Shown: in pieces, positions 10,060 to 18,563 of the stretch
How positions within the stretch are numbered: position 1 is the stretch's first letter
How the letters are laid out: every line of letters begins with the position of its first letter
Source of the DNA: Paracoccus marcusii
Lineage (GTDB): Bacteria; Pseudomonadota; Alphaproteobacteria; Rhodobacterales; Rhodobacteraceae
Assembly (NCBI RefSeq): GCF_006151785.1
Contig: NZ_VDDD01000010.1
Coordinates: forward strand, 1 to 47,727
Direction: 5' to 3'
DNA length: 47,727 nucleotides
Made by a program: the position numbers and the translations under genes
Notes under the pieces: generated by a model
Databases searched by the model: none
What the model was told of the DNA's origin: nothing
The model's input: the letters and a program-made list of their open reading frames with translations, nothing else

Positions 10060-10671
10060 ATGCGCGCCGCGCTTTCCCTTGCCGCCCTAGCCCTGGTGGC
10101 CGCCTGTTCCACGACCCCGTCGGGTCCGACCGACGCCCAGGTCGAGGCGCAGGAGATGGCCCTGGCCCAGGTGCCCCCGATGCGGTGGGGAGAGCGCAAC
10201 GGCTCTGACGAATGGACCCGCGCCACGATGGAGGCGCTTGACCGTGAAGGCGTGACGATGCTGTCCAGCGTCCCTCATGACATCGCGGAGTTCTGCCCCA
10301 ACTATCGCCAGCTTGCTCCCACCGGCCGCAAGGCGTTCTGGGCGGGGCTGCTGTCGGCCGTCGCGCGGCATGAAAGCACCTTCAATCCGCAGGCCGCCGG
10401 CGGCGGTGGCAAATGGATCGGCCTGATGCAGATCGCGCCGGCGACATGGCGCAACTATGACTGCACCGGCAACATCCGCAACGGCGCCGACAACATGGCC
10501 TGCGCGGTCAAGATCGCTGCGCAGCAGGTGGGACGCGACAACGCCGTCGCCCGTGACGACAACGGCTGGCGCGGCGTCGCGCGGGACTGGGCGCCGATGC
10601 GCAGCAGCAAGAAGCGCGCGGACATCGCCGCCTGGACCTCCAGCCAAAGCTATTGCAGCGCGCAGGGCTGA
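10060..10671 (+). CDS. Lytic transglycosylase-type lipoprotein
   Basis: This is a predicted periplasmic lipoprotein of 203 residues that would cleave peptidoglycan glycan strands. The start at 10060 gives a short signal peptide with the lipobox LVAAC, lipid-modified Cys16. The SLT-type domain is seen from about residue 95: AVARHESTFNP holds the likely catalytic Glu, followed by GLMQIAPATWRNYDC and a second conserved part ending GWRGVARDW. It is much smaller than Slt70 and resembles short EmtA/SLT-like proteins. The first 60 residues after the signal are not recognised. The 277-base gap shared with gatB holds a 9-base inverted repeat (9844-9852/9881-9889) but no other gene. Confidence 0.85.
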   Translation: MRAALSLAALALVAACSTTPSGPTDAQVEAQEMALAQVPPMRWGERNGSDEWTRATMEALDREGVTMLSSVPHDIAEFCPNYRQLAPTGRKAFWAGLLSAVARHESTFNPQAAGGGGKWIGLMQIAPATWRNYDCTGNIRNGADNMACAVKIAAQQVGRDNAVARDDNGWRGVARDWAPMRSSKKRADIAAWTSSQSYCSAQG

Positions 10672-10689
10672 GACCGGATCAAGTTGGGG

Positions 10690-10717
10690 AAAGGGGGCCG
10701 GATCGGGCCCCCTTTTT
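10690..10717 (+). terminator. Intrinsic terminator after the transglycosylase gene
   Basis: The stem is GGGGGCC (10693-10699) with GGCCCCC (10706-10712), loop GGATCG, followed by five T (10713-10717). AAA at 10690-10692 extends pairing with the T run. The convergent M20 gene ends 5 bases further on; its own side has only a short T run, so the element works mainly on the plus strand. Confidence 0.85.
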
Positions 10718-10721
10718 CATG

Positions 10722-12107
10722 TCAGCGCAGGGCCGACAGGATGCGCGCCCAGGACCGCGCGCCCTTGGCAAAGCTTTCCACGTCGTACTTTTCGTTCGGT
10801 GAATGGATGCGGTCGTCGTCGCGGGCAAATCCCACCAGCATCGAATCCATGCCCAGCAGCTCCTTGAAATCGCCCGCGATGGGGATCGACCCGCCGCCGC
10901 CGATATAGGCGGCCTCCTGGCCCCATTCCTGCGTCAGCGCATCCTTGGCCTGGCCGAACGCCGGATCGCTGATGTCCATGACGCTGGCGGGCCCGGCGCC
11001 GTGGTCGTGGAATTCCACCCGGCAATCGGCGGGAACGAAGCGGCGGACATGATCCTGGAACGCCTGGCGCACCGCCTGCGGGTCCTGGGTGCCCGTCAGG
11101 CGGAAGCTGACCTTGGCCCGCGCCGTCGCCGGCAGAACGGTCTTGAACCCCGCGCCGGCATAGCCGCCGGCGATGCCGTTGATCTCGGCCGTGGGCTGGT
11201 TCCAGACCATCTCCAACGCGGTGCGGCCCCGTTCGCCGATGGGCTGGGACAGTCCCACGCGCGACAGATAGTCGGCGGCGTCGAAATTCAGCGCCTGCCA
11301 GTCGCGCGCCAGCTCCGGCGACAGATCCGCCACGCCGTCATAGAAGCCGGGCAGGGTGACGCGACCCGTGTCGTCCTTCAACGCCGCCAGCGCCTGCGCC
11401 AGGATCATGATCGGGTTCGCCGCCAGCCCACCGAAGCTGCCTGAATGCAGGTCGCGATCGGCGGCATGGATCACGACCTCCTGTCCCACCAGCCCGCGCA
11501 GTTGCGTGGTGATGGCGGGCCGCCCGTCGGCATAGCGCGCCGTGTCGCAGATCATCGCCAGATCGGCGCGCAGGCTGTCGGCATGTTCGATCAGGAACGG
11601 CCGTAGCGACGGAGAGCCGGACTCCTCCTCGCCCTCGAACAGCAGGATCAGGTCGGTGGGCAGGGCGCCATGCACGGCCTTCCAGGCCCGGAACGCCTCG
11701 ACGAAGGTCATCAGCTGGCCCTTGTCGTCGGACGCGCCGCGGGCGCGGATCACGCGCCCCTGGGGCGTATCCTCGATCGCCGGTTCGAATGGCGGGCGGT
11801 CCCACAGGGACAGCGGATCCACCGGCTGCACGTCGTAATGGCCATAGAACAGCAGCGGGCGCGCATCGCCACGGGGGCTGCGGGCGGTGATCATCGGATG
11901 GCCGGGCGTGTCGTGGACCTGGGTGTCGAAGCCCAAGTCGCGCAGTTCCTGTGCCAGCCATTCGGCGGCGGTCCGCACATCGCCCGCATGCGCCGGATCG
12001 GTCGAGATGGACGGGATCTCCAGAAAGCGCATCAGCCGTGCCAGCGCATCCTCCAACCCCTGGTCCAGATGCGTCAGGATGTCCTGCAGCCTTGCGTGTT
12101 CGCCCAT
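10722..12107 (-). CDS. M20 family dipeptidase/metallopeptidase
   Basis: This is a cytosolic zinc dipeptidase of the M20 (ArgE/DapE/carnosinase-like) family, 461 residues from the start at 12107, which has an AGGTAGGA ribosome site. Metal-site motifs are in order: LLFYGHYDVQP (His ligand near 90, with the following Asp), RGASDDKGQ (bridging Asp) and LFEGEEESGSPSL (catalytic Glu pair). The dimerisation domain occupies the middle part and a late His region sits near the C-terminus (GGGGSIPI). The best match is the broad dipeptidase subgroup that removes amino acids from short peptides; the substrate cannot be decided. It diverges from hemA, sharing about 160 bases of regulatory DNA. Confidence 0.92.
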   Translation of the reverse strand: MGEHARLQDILTHLDQGLEDALARLMRFLEIPSISTDPAHAGDVRTAAEWLAQELRDLGFDTQVHDTPGHPMITARSPRGDARPLLFYGHYDVQPVDPLSLWDRPPFEPAIEDTPQGRVIRARGASDDKGQLMTFVEAFRAWKAVHGALPTDLILLFEGEEESGSPSLRPFLIEHADSLRADLAMICDTARYADGRPAITTQLRGLVGQEVVIHAADRDLHSGSFGGLAANPIMILAQALAALKDDTGRVTLPGFYDGVADLSPELARDWQALNFDAADYLSRVGLSQPIGERGRTALEMVWNQPTAEINGIAGGYAGAGFKTVLPATARAKVSFRLTGTQDPQAVRQAFQDHVRRFVPADCRVEFHDHGAGPASVMDISDPAFGQAKDALTQEWGQEAAYIGGGGSIPIAGDFKELLGMDSMLVGFARDDDRIHSPNEKYDVESFAKGARSWARILSALR

Positions 12108-12194
12108 GATTCCTACCTCTTGCGGTGTCGATTTCAGGTTTCTGCCTGCGCCTTTCGTCGAATTGCGACGTTTTCGGCCTGTTTTTTTCGCGCC

Positions 12195-12208
12195 TTGACC
12201 TCTATCAA
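12195..12208 (+). promoter_or_regulatory. FNR/FnrL-type box upstream of hemA
   Basis: TTGACCTCTATCAA has both half-sites of the FNR consensus (TTGAT-N4-ATCAA) with one mismatch. Its centre, 12201.5, lies about 69 bases before the hemA start. An AATGAT hexamer at 12231-12236 (4 of 6 to TATAAT) would put the start near 12242 and the box near -41.5, the class II activator position. FnrL control of hemA is documented in Rhodobacter sphaeroides; its use here is inferred. Confidence 0.8.
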
Positions 12209-12270
12209 GGCAGAAAGCGCGCGGTCGGAGAATGATCGCACCCAGCCAGCTATGCAAGGGATCGCCCGCC

Positions 12271-13500
12271 ATGAAATATGATGTCGCCTTGGACAAGGCC
12301 CTTGCACGTCTGCACGAGGAAGGGCGCTATCGCACCTTCATCGACATCGAACGTGCGCAGGGCCGGTTCCCGCAGGCGGTCTGGAATCGCCCCGACGGCG
12401 AACGCCAGGAAATCACCGTGTGGTGCGGAAACGACTATCTGGGCATGGGTCAGCACCCGACCGTCCTGGCCGCGATGCACGAGGCGCTGGACGCCACCGG
12501 TGCGGGGTCCGGCGGCACGCGCAATATCAGCGGTACCACGGTCTATCACAAGCGCCTGGAATCCGAACTGGCGGACCTGCACGACAAGCAGGCGGCGCTG
12601 GTCTTCTCCAGCGCCTACATCGCGAATGACGCGACGCTGTCGACGCTGCCCAAGCTGTTTCCCGGCCTGATCATCTATTCGGACGAGCTGAACCACGCGT
12701 CCATGATCGAGGGGATCAAGCGCAATGGCGGCGCCAAGCGCATCTTCCGGCACAACGATCTGGCGCATCTGCGCGAGCTTCTGGCCGCGGACGACCCGGA
12801 CGCGCCCAAGCTGATCGCCTTCGAATCCATCTATTCGATGGACGGCGATTTCGGCCCGATCGAGGGGTTCTGCGATCTGGCCGACGAATTCGGCGCGCTG
12901 ACCTATCTGGACGAAGTCCATGCCGTCGGCATGTACGGCAAACGGGGCGGCGGCGTCGCGGAACGCGACGGGCTGTCGGATCGCATCGACATCATCAACG
13001 GCACCCTGGGCAAGGCGTTCGGCGTGTTCGGCGGCTATATCGCGGCCAGCGACAAGATGTGCGACGCGATCCGGTCCTATGCGCCGGGGTTCATCTTCAC
13101 CACGTCTTTGCCACCGGCGGTTGCAGCGGGGGCCGCGGCGTCCATCGCGCTGCTGAAGACGGCCGAGGGGCAGAAGCTGCGCGATGCGCAGCAGCTGCAT
13201 GCCCGCATCCTGAAGATGCGCCTGAAATCGCTCGGTATGCCGATCATCGACCACGGCAGCCATATCGTGCCCGTCCATGTCGGTCATCCCGTGCATTGCA
13301 AGGCGCTGTCCGACATGCTGCTGCGCGATTACGGCATCTACGTGCAGCCGATCAACTTCCCCACGGTCCCGCGCGGGACCGAGCGGCTGCGTTTTACCCC
13401 GTCGCCGGTGCACGATCCGAAGCAGATCGATCACCTGGTCCGGGCGATGGATGCACTGTGGTCGCACTGTGCCCTGAATCGCGCGGAATTGAGCGCGTAA
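12271..13500 (+). CDS. hemA: 5-aminolevulinate synthase (C4 pathway)
   Basis: This PLP enzyme condenses glycine and succinyl-CoA to 5-aminolevulinate, the first step of heme (and, where present, bacteriochlorophyll and B12) synthesis. The 409-residue protein from 12271 has [14 protein letters not shown] (substrate-binding loop), [10 protein letters not shown] (PLP ring Asp) and the Schiff-base Lys248 in NGTLGKAFG, the same position known for the Rhodobacter capsulatus enzyme. The start [11 protein letters not shown] is chosen because it matches the N-terminal pattern of the family; an upstream ATG at 12232 would overlap the inferred promoter. The FNR-type box upstream suggests oxygen-dependent expression. 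Confidence 0.97.
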   Translation: MKYDVALDKALARLHEEGRYRTFIDIERAQGRFPQAVWNRPDGERQEITVWCGNDYLGMGQHPTVLAAMHEALDATGAGSGGTRNISGTTVYHKRLESELADLHDKQAALVFSSAYIANDATLSTLPKLFPGLIIYSDELNHASMIEGIKRNGGAKRIFRHNDLAHLRELLAADDPDAPKLIAFESIYSMDGDFGPIEGFCDLADEFGALTYLDEVHAVGMYGKRGGGVAERDGLSDRIDIINGTLGKAFGVFGGYIAASDKMCDAIRSYAPGFIFTTSLPPAVAAGAAASIALLKTAEGQKLRDAQQLHARILKMRLKSLGMPIIDHGSHIVPVHVGHPVHCKALSDMLLRDYGIYVQPINFPTVPRGTERLRFTPSPVHDPKQIDHLVRAMDALWSHCALNRAELSA

Positions 13501-13609
13501 TGCAATCCACGGGTGAACTGCTCTCGCCTGCGTGATAACCTTTGGCTAAAGAAGCTTTGGTAGCCTTCGATTCGGAGGCAGCCTATAACAAGCGGATGAG
13601 GCATAGGCG

Positions 13610-14914
13610 ATGAGCAGGCTGCGGGCACCTGACCCGGCAGAAGATTTCGTGCAAGTCGGGGATACGGCAGTGTTCCTGGACGATGACACGCGGTTGGGCG
13701 ATCTGATGCGCGGAGAGCGGGCGACGTTGGGCAAGTCCCTTCTGGACGTCCAGCGCGAATTGCGCATCCGTGCGTCCTATGTCGCCGCGATCGAGAACTG
13801 CGACGTCTCAGCCTTTGACGCGCCCAGCTTCATCTCGGGCTATGTGCGCTCCTATGCGCGTTATCTGGGCATGGACCCCGACTGGGTCTTCCGGCGGTTC
13901 TGTCAGGAATCTGGCTTTCAGCCGACGCACGGCATGGCTCCTGCCGCTGCCGGGCCCAAGCCGGGCCGCCGTCCGTCCGACCCTGCCGAAGCGCTGGCCA
14001 ATCCCCGCGCCTTGTTCATCCCTCAGGAACGCGGATTCCTGTCCGAGGTCGAGCCGCGCGCCATCGGCGCGATCTTCGTGCTGATGGCACTGATCGGTGG
14101 GCTGGGCTATGGCGGATGGGCCGTCCTGCAGGAGGTCCAGCGCGTCACGCTGACCCCGGGTGACGATCTGCCCACGGTGGTCGCCGAACTGGACCCGACA
14201 CAGGGCGCGGGGCTGTCGGACCCTGCCATCGACGGCGGACAGGGCAGCGACATCGCGCTGAGCCTGCCCCAGCCCGAGGCGCTGGATCGCCTTTACCGTC
14301 CGCAGATCCTCGAGGCACCGGTCCTGACCGCGCGCGACGGGCCGATCGCGGCGATCGATCCCGGTCTGCTGGACAGTTCCGCCACGGTCGAGGATGTGAT
14401 CGCCTCGGCGGGACAGGTCGCGCAGGTGCCGCTTCCCCAGAACGCACTTGCCCAGCAGGCCGGCGTGGCGCAGGTGCCGACCGGAACGCCCGGCGCCATC
14501 GGCGCCTTGCAGACCGCCCAGCCCGCCGCCGTGGAAAGCGTCGTGCGCACGCTGGCCCCGGATGCGCCCCCGTTGGAACTGATGGCGGCGCGTCCGGCTT
14601 GGGTGCGCGTGACATCGGCGGACGGCACGGTGCTGCTGGAAAAGATCATGGATGCGGGCGAACGCTTTGCGCTGCCGCCGCTGGAACAGCCGCCCGTTCT
14701 GCGGACCGGAAATTCGGGCGCGGTCTATTTCGCGGTCAGCGGCCAGACCTATGGCCCGGCGGCGCCCGGCGCGCAGGTCATCAGCGGGGTGGAACTGTCC
14801 CCCGCCAGCCTGACCGAGCGTTACGCACTGGCCGATCCTGCGGCCGACCCCGAACTGGCGCAGATGATCGCGGTGGCGCAGGTCGCGACGCCCGGCCAGA
14901 CCGAAACCGAGTGA
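13610..14914 (+). CDS. RodZ-like HTH membrane protein
   Basis: This 434-residue protein has the RodZ architecture. Residues 28-105 form an Xre-type helix-turn-helix (LMRGERATLGKSLLDVQREL, then a YVAAIENCDVSAF turn and a SYARYLGMDPDWVFRRF tail). A single transmembrane helix lies at about 151-174. A long Ala/Pro/Gln linker (175-320) leads to a DUF4115-like periplasmic domain (325-415; PAWVRVTSADGTVLLEKIM, then the RTGNSGAVYF strand). RodZ links MreB to the elongasome in rods; whether this host has MreB cannot be judged here. A TATAAC hexamer at 13584-13589 is a possible -10. No partner gene is adjacent. Confidence 0.85.
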   Translation: MSRLRAPDPAEDFVQVGDTAVFLDDDTRLGDLMRGERATLGKSLLDVQRELRIRASYVAAIENCDVSAFDAPSFISGYVRSYARYLGMDPDWVFRRFCQESGFQPTHGMAPAAAGPKPGRRPSDPAEALANPRALFIPQERGFLSEVEPRAIGAIFVLMALIGGLGYGGWAVLQEVQRVTLTPGDDLPTVVAELDPTQGAGLSDPAIDGGQGSDIALSLPQPEALDRLYRPQILEAPVLTARDGPIAAIDPGLLDSSATVEDVIASAGQVAQVPLPQNALAQQAGVAQVPTGTPGAIGALQTAQPAAVESVVRTLAPDAPPLELMAARPAWVRVTSADGTVLLEKIMDAGERFALPPLEQPPVLRTGNSGAVYFAVSGQTYGPAAPGAQVISGVELSPASLTERYALADPAADPELAQMIAVAQVATPGQTETE

Positions 14915-14942
14915 GACACGCAGGGCCGGAACCCTGGCCCGC

Positions 14943-15989
14943 CTAGCGCCAGGTGCGTTCCAACAGGCCGATCCAGTTGTCGCAGGCGATCTTGCGGATC
15001 AGGGCGGGGCCGTAACCGGCATCGTCCATCGCCTTCATCAGCACGGGCAGCGCCGATGCGTCGGGCAGATCCCGCGGCATCAGCGCGCCGTCGAAATCGG
15101 ACCCCAAGGCCACGCCATCCTCTCCCAGGATATCCAGCAGGTGATCCAGATGCCGGATCATCATGCCTAGATCCTCCAACGGCTGGCGCCGCCCGTCAGG
15201 CCGCAGGAAGCTGGAGGCGAAGTTCAGTCCGACCAAGCCCTTGCTGTCCGCGATCTGGCGCAGCTGCCGGTCGGTCAGGTTGCGGCTGCTTTCGCTGAAG
15301 GCATGCACGGCGCTGTGGCTGGCGACGAGGGGCGCCTCCGACAGCCGTGCGACATCGTCGAAACCGGCCTGGTTCAGGTGCGACAGGTCCAGCATGATGC
15401 CAAGCGCGTTGCAATCCGCGACCAGTGCATGACCTTCTGGAGTCAGCGGGCCGCCCATGTCGGGGCTGGCGGGAAAGGCAAAGGGCACGCCCTCGCCGAA
15501 CTGGGTGGGTCGCGACCAGACCGGCCCAAGCGAGCGCAGCCCCGCCGCGTGCCACAAATGCAACGCGTCGCGGTCGCGGATCGCCTCGGCTCCCTCCATG
15601 TGCATGATCGCGGCGATCCTCCCGGCCGCAATGGTCGCGCGCAACCCTGCGGCGTCGCGCACGATATCCAGGGTGCCGGTCCGCTCCAGCGCCAGCAACG
15701 CCGCCGCCTGTGCGAAAGCCTGGGGCAGGGCCACGTCGGACGCGATCTGGGCGGGCAGGGGCAGCTCGAAGGGCGGGTTCTCCATCGCGTCCATCGCATG
15801 GTCGTCGCCCAGCCCTGCCGGTGTCGGTATCCAGATCGCGAAGAAACCGCCGACCATGCCGCCGGCCTGCATCCGGGGCAGGTCCAGATGGCCGGTGCCG
15901 TCGCCATGCAGCCAAAGCTGGTCGGCATCCGCACCCGCCGCCACGACGCGCTGCAGGAAATCGTTGTGGCCGTCGAATACCGGGGTCAT
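14943..15989 (-). CDS. Membrane dipeptidase family (M19) peptidase, cytosolic form
   Basis: This is a zinc-dependent M19 (renal dipeptidase-like) peptidase of 348 residues from the start MTPVFDGHNDFL at 15989. The first zinc pair is H8/D10, the bridging Glu is about E132 (MHMEGAEAI), and the later His ligands are in LDLSHLNQAG and VASHSAVHAF. A GSDFDGA segment near the C-terminus matches the conserved active-site Asp. No signal peptide is present, so it is cytosolic, unlike the second M19 gene at 23359-24540. Bacterial homologues hydrolyse L,D- or D-amino-acid dipeptides; the substrate is not visible. It diverges from the ABM gene. Confidence 0.93.
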   Translation of the reverse strand: MTPVFDGHNDFLQRVVAAGADADQLWLHGDGTGHLDLPRMQAGGMVGGFFAIWIPTPAGLGDDHAMDAMENPPFELPLPAQIASDVALPQAFAQAAALLALERTGTLDIVRDAAGLRATIAAGRIAAIMHMEGAEAIRDRDALHLWHAAGLRSLGPVWSRPTQFGEGVPFAFPASPDMGGPLTPEGHALVADCNALGIMLDLSHLNQAGFDDVARLSEAPLVASHSAVHAFSESSRNLTDRQLRQIADSKGLVGLNFASSFLRPDGRRQPLEDLGMMIRHLDHLLDILGEDGVALGSDFDGALMPRDLPDASALPVLMKAMDDAGYGPALIRKIACDNWIGLLERTWR

Positions 15990-16097
15990 GGCTGGTCCTT
16001 GCTGTTTCGTCCCGGCAGGATGCACATCGTGCAGCGCCCTGCAATGGCACTTTGCGCCAAGGGGCTTGGGGGTTACGCTGGTGGCAGGACCATGCCC

Positions 16098-16433
16098 ATG
16101 AAAGGCCAGCCCATGCCCCGCATCACGCCCGATTTCGACGGCCAGACCGTCATCACCACCTTCGAGGTGACCCCTGGTACCGCGCATGACGTGTTGGACC
16201 TGCTGACCGAGGCTTGGGCGCAGGTCATCAGCAGACAGCCCGGCTGCCTGGGCGGGGCGATCCATCTGAACGACGCGCAGACCCGCATCGCCACCTATTC
16301 GCAGTGGCGCGACCGCCGCGATTACCAAGCGATGCTGCGCGACCCCGAGATGCGTCGCCGGAACCGCGAGATCCACGGAATGTGCAAGTCGTTCGAGCCC
16401 GTGATGTACGAGGTTCAGTCCGTGCATCCCTGA
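16098..16433 (+). CDS. ABM-domain (antibiotic biosynthesis monooxygenase-like) protein
   Basis: This small protein of about 111 residues has a dimeric alpha/beta ABM fold. After a short leader comes TVITTFEVTPGTAHDVLDLL, then the QPGCLGGAIHLNDAQTRIA strand pair, then YSQWRDRRDYQAMLRDPEM, the typical ABM helix. Three in-frame ATGs compete (16092, 16098, 16113); an AGGA lies 8 bases before 16098, and AAAGG lies 7 bases before 16113, so the start could be either. Members of this family oxidise quinols, bind heme or have no known enzyme activity. It is divergent from the M19 gene and followed by an orphan ParA gene. Confidence 0.8.
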   Translation: MKGQPMPRITPDFDGQTVITTFEVTPGTAHDVLDLLTEAWAQVISRQPGCLGGAIHLNDAQTRIATYSQWRDRRDYQAMLRDPEMRRRNREIHGMCKSFEPVMYEVQSVHP

Positions 16434-16508
16434 TGCTGCACATGCAGAAACTTGGTGCAATCGGCCGCGTTGGACCCTAGGCTGGGCCAAACGCGGGGGA
16501 TTGTCGCA

Positions 16509-17141
16509 ATGTCAGGTCGGATCATCACGGTGGCTCAGCAAAAGGGCGGATCGGGCAAGACGACGCTGGCCGTCAATCTGGCGGTCAGCCTGCATGCGCG
16601 GGGTCATTCCGTCGCCCTGATCGACACCGATCCGCAGGGCAGCCTGGGCCGCTGGTTCATGGAACGCATGTCCGCCGTGGGAGAGGACGAGGCAATGGAT
16701 TTCTCGACCTCGTCGGCCTGGGGGGCCAGCTACGAATCGGAGAAGCTGAAGCGTCGGTTCGATTACGTCATCATCGACACGCCGCCCAAGATCGACAGCG
16801 ACCTGCGCCCGGCGCTGCGTGTGGCGGATCTGGTGGTGGTGCCGGTGGCCACCAGCCATGTCGACCTGTGGGCGACCGAAGGGGTCCTGGACTTGGCGCG
16901 GCGCGACAAGGCGGATGTGCTGGTGGTCCTGAACCGCACACGCCCCAACACGCGCCTGTCGGTCGAGGTGGCGCAGAAGGCGGCCGAGCTGGGCGCGCAG
17001 GTGGCCGACACGCAGGTCGCGAACCGCGTCGTCTATGCCGAGACCCTGGGACTGGGTTTGGGGGCGATCGAACGCCCCAAAGGTCCCGCAATGGCCGAGA
17101 TGGCCGCGCTGACGGATGAGATCCTGGCCCGCATCGGCTGA
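16509..17141 (+). CDS. ParA/MinD-type ATPase, orphan
   Basis: This 210-residue ParA-family ATPase would form ATP-dependent dimers that bind DNA or membrane and position cargo. The deviant Walker A is KGGSGKTT near residue 13, with the signature Lys at its start; DTDPQGSLGRW is switch I region and YVIIDTPPKIDSD is Walker B. No N-terminal HTH is present, so it is the small ParA type. No ParB, parS-like site or plasmid replication gene is near, which argues against plasmid partition and for positioning another cargo. The start at 16509 (MSGRIITVAQQ) is right at the first beta strand. Confidence 0.92.
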   Translation: MSGRIITVAQQKGGSGKTTLAVNLAVSLHARGHSVALIDTDPQGSLGRWFMERMSAVGEDEAMDFSTSSAWGASYESEKLKRRFDYVIIDTPPKIDSDLRPALRVADLVVVPVATSHVDLWATEGVLDLARRDKADVLVVLNRTRPNTRLSVEVAQKAAELGAQVADTQVANRVVYAETLGLGLGAIERPKGPAMAEMAALTDEILARIG

Positions 17142-17169
17142 CCCAAGCGGGCCAGCCTGTTAGTTCAGA

Positions 17170-17472
17170 TCAGCGGCACAGCCGTTCGGATTGCGCCGCG
17201 AAATTGCGGTAGCGGGCCCAGAAGGCGTTGTCCGCGTCACGCTTTGACGTACGGACCTCTTGGGCGCGATGCGGCTCGCGGAAGAACTGCGCCGCTTGGC
17301 GCTGGTCCGACCGGGACAGGGTCTGGTTCGCGACCTGCTGGATGCAGCCGCACAGCGGTGCGTTGCCGCGCGCGCGGTCCGACCGCACGCAGGCACTGTC
17401 GATGGGTCCGGCCATGGCCAGGGGGGTCGTCATGACGATCGCGGCGGCCGCGATCACGAAACGGTTCAGCAT
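17170..17472 (-). CDS. Small secreted Cys-containing protein
   Basis: This 100-residue protein of unknown function has a clear signal peptide (MLNRFVIAAAAIVMTTPLAMA, cut likely after AMA at 21). The mature part carries four Cys: one soon after the cleavage site (DSACVRS), two close together (LCGCIQQ) and one near the C-terminus (ERLCR), which could form two disulfides in the periplasm. The core QVANQTLSRSDQRQAAQFF looks helical. Similar short proteins occur in Rhodobacteraceae, sometimes with misleading 'transporter' names. It lies downstream of the HMA gene on the same strand with 130 bases between. Confidence 0.75.
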   Translation of the reverse strand: MLNRFVIAAAAIVMTTPLAMAGPIDSACVRSDRARGNAPLCGCIQQVANQTLSRSDQRQAAQFFREPHRAQEVRTSKRDADNAFWARYRNFAAQSERLCR

Positions 17473-17602
17473 TGGACTGTCTCCTCGAAATGCCTCGGAC
17501 GGCCGCGCGCCGGTTGGTCCGGTTCTTGCCCGCATAGGCCGATCGGGCGATCCTAGCATCAAGCGGCCCGCCGCTCAATCGCGGCGAACCCGGTGATCGG
17601 GG

Positions 17603-17797
17603 TCATGTGGCAGGCAGCGGGCGGGGGGTGAAGCCCGCGGCGGTCAGGGCGGATTGCGCGGTGGCGGGATCCAGCCCCTCGACGGTGACGCGCTTTTCGG
17701 GCAGATCGACGGTTGCGCGGCCGCCAGCCCCGGCGACGGCGGCCTCGATCGCGGCCTTGCAGTGGTCGCAGCTCATGTCGGGGACGGAATAGATCAT
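17603..17797 (-). CDS. Heavy-metal-associated (CopZ-like) metallochaperone
   Basis: This 64-residue HMA-domain protein begins MIYSVPDMSCDHCKAAIE. The MxCxxC motif (here MSCDHC) binds Cu(I) or another soft metal and passes it to P-type ATPases or a regulator. Length and the ferredoxin-like strand order (a VDLPEKRVTVEG strand, then the QSALTAAGFTP helix-strand) match single-domain copper chaperones. The start at 17797 is the only one giving a complete first strand. No CopA or CueR gene is adjacent in this window. The next gene on the same strand is the small secreted Cys protein. Confidence 0.9.
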   Translation of the reverse strand: MIYSVPDMSCDHCKAAIEAAVAGAGGRATVDLPEKRVTVEGLDPATAQSALTAAGFTPRPLPAT

Positions 17798-17861
17798 CGG
17801 GCGCTCCTGTGCTGGGTCGTTCGATCCTGAAACAGCGCGGCGCCGCCCGCAAGAGGACGAC

Positions 17862-18563
17862 ATGACCCTGTTTGACGCCATCGGGCTGGATGCTGACGAC
17901 ACGCTGTGGGAGAACGAGACGTTCTTTCGCGTCACCGAGGCTGAGTTCTGCGCGCTGCTGTCGGACCACGGCGACGCCGAGACCATCGCGGCGCGGCTGT
18001 ACGACACGGAAAGCGCGAACCTTGCGCGCTACGGTTACGGCATCAAGGGCTTCATGCTGTCGATGGTCCAGACCGCGATCGAGCTGACCGACGGACGCAT
18101 CGAGGGCCGCCAGATCGCCCGTATCCTGGACCTGGGCGCCGAGATGCTGGCCCATCCCGTGACCCTGCTGCCGGGGGTGGAACAAGCCCTGGACGCGCTG
18201 GAGGGGCGGCGGCTGATCCTGATCACCAAGGGCGACCTGATGGATCAGGAGCGCAAGATCGCAGCCTCTGGACTGGCCGAGCGATTCGCGGCGGTGCAGA
18301 TCCTGGCCGACAAGACGCCCGAGGCCTATGCCCGTGTCCTGATGGGGCAGGGGGTGGAGCCGTCGCGGTTCCTGATGGCGGGCAATTCGATGCGCAGCGA
18401 CGTGATCCCGGTGCTGGATCTGGGCGGGACGGGGGTCTTCATCCCGCATGACCTGACCTGGAGCCATGAACATGCCGAGGCGCCCGATCATCCGCGCCTG
18501 CATCAGCTGTCCGACATGGGCGGACTGCCCGCGCTGATCGCCAACCTGGAAGGTGCGGCGTGA
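17862..18563 (+). CDS. HAD superfamily hydrolase
   Basis: This is a 233-residue haloacid-dehalogenase-type phosphatase. Motif I is LDADDTLW at 9-16 (nucleophile D10 and general acid D12). Motif II/III is seen in LILITKGDL and the later Lys region, and motif IV appears in the MAGNSMRSDVIPVLDLGG segment. An alpha-helical cap follows motif I (about 20-95). The AGAGGA ribosome site precedes the ATG. The stop overlaps the next start by 4 bases, implying coupling to the EamA transporter. Substrate unknown. Confidence 0.9.
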   Translation: MTLFDAIGLDADDTLWENETFFRVTEAEFCALLSDHGDAETIAARLYDTESANLARYGYGIKGFMLSMVQTAIELTDGRIEGRQIARILDLGAEMLAHPVTLLPGVEQALDALEGRRLILITKGDLMDQERKIAASGLAERFAAVQILADKTPEAYARVLMGQGVEPSRFLMAGNSMRSDVIPVLDLGGTGVFIPHDLTWSHEHAEAPDHPRLHQLSDMGGLPALIANLEGAA

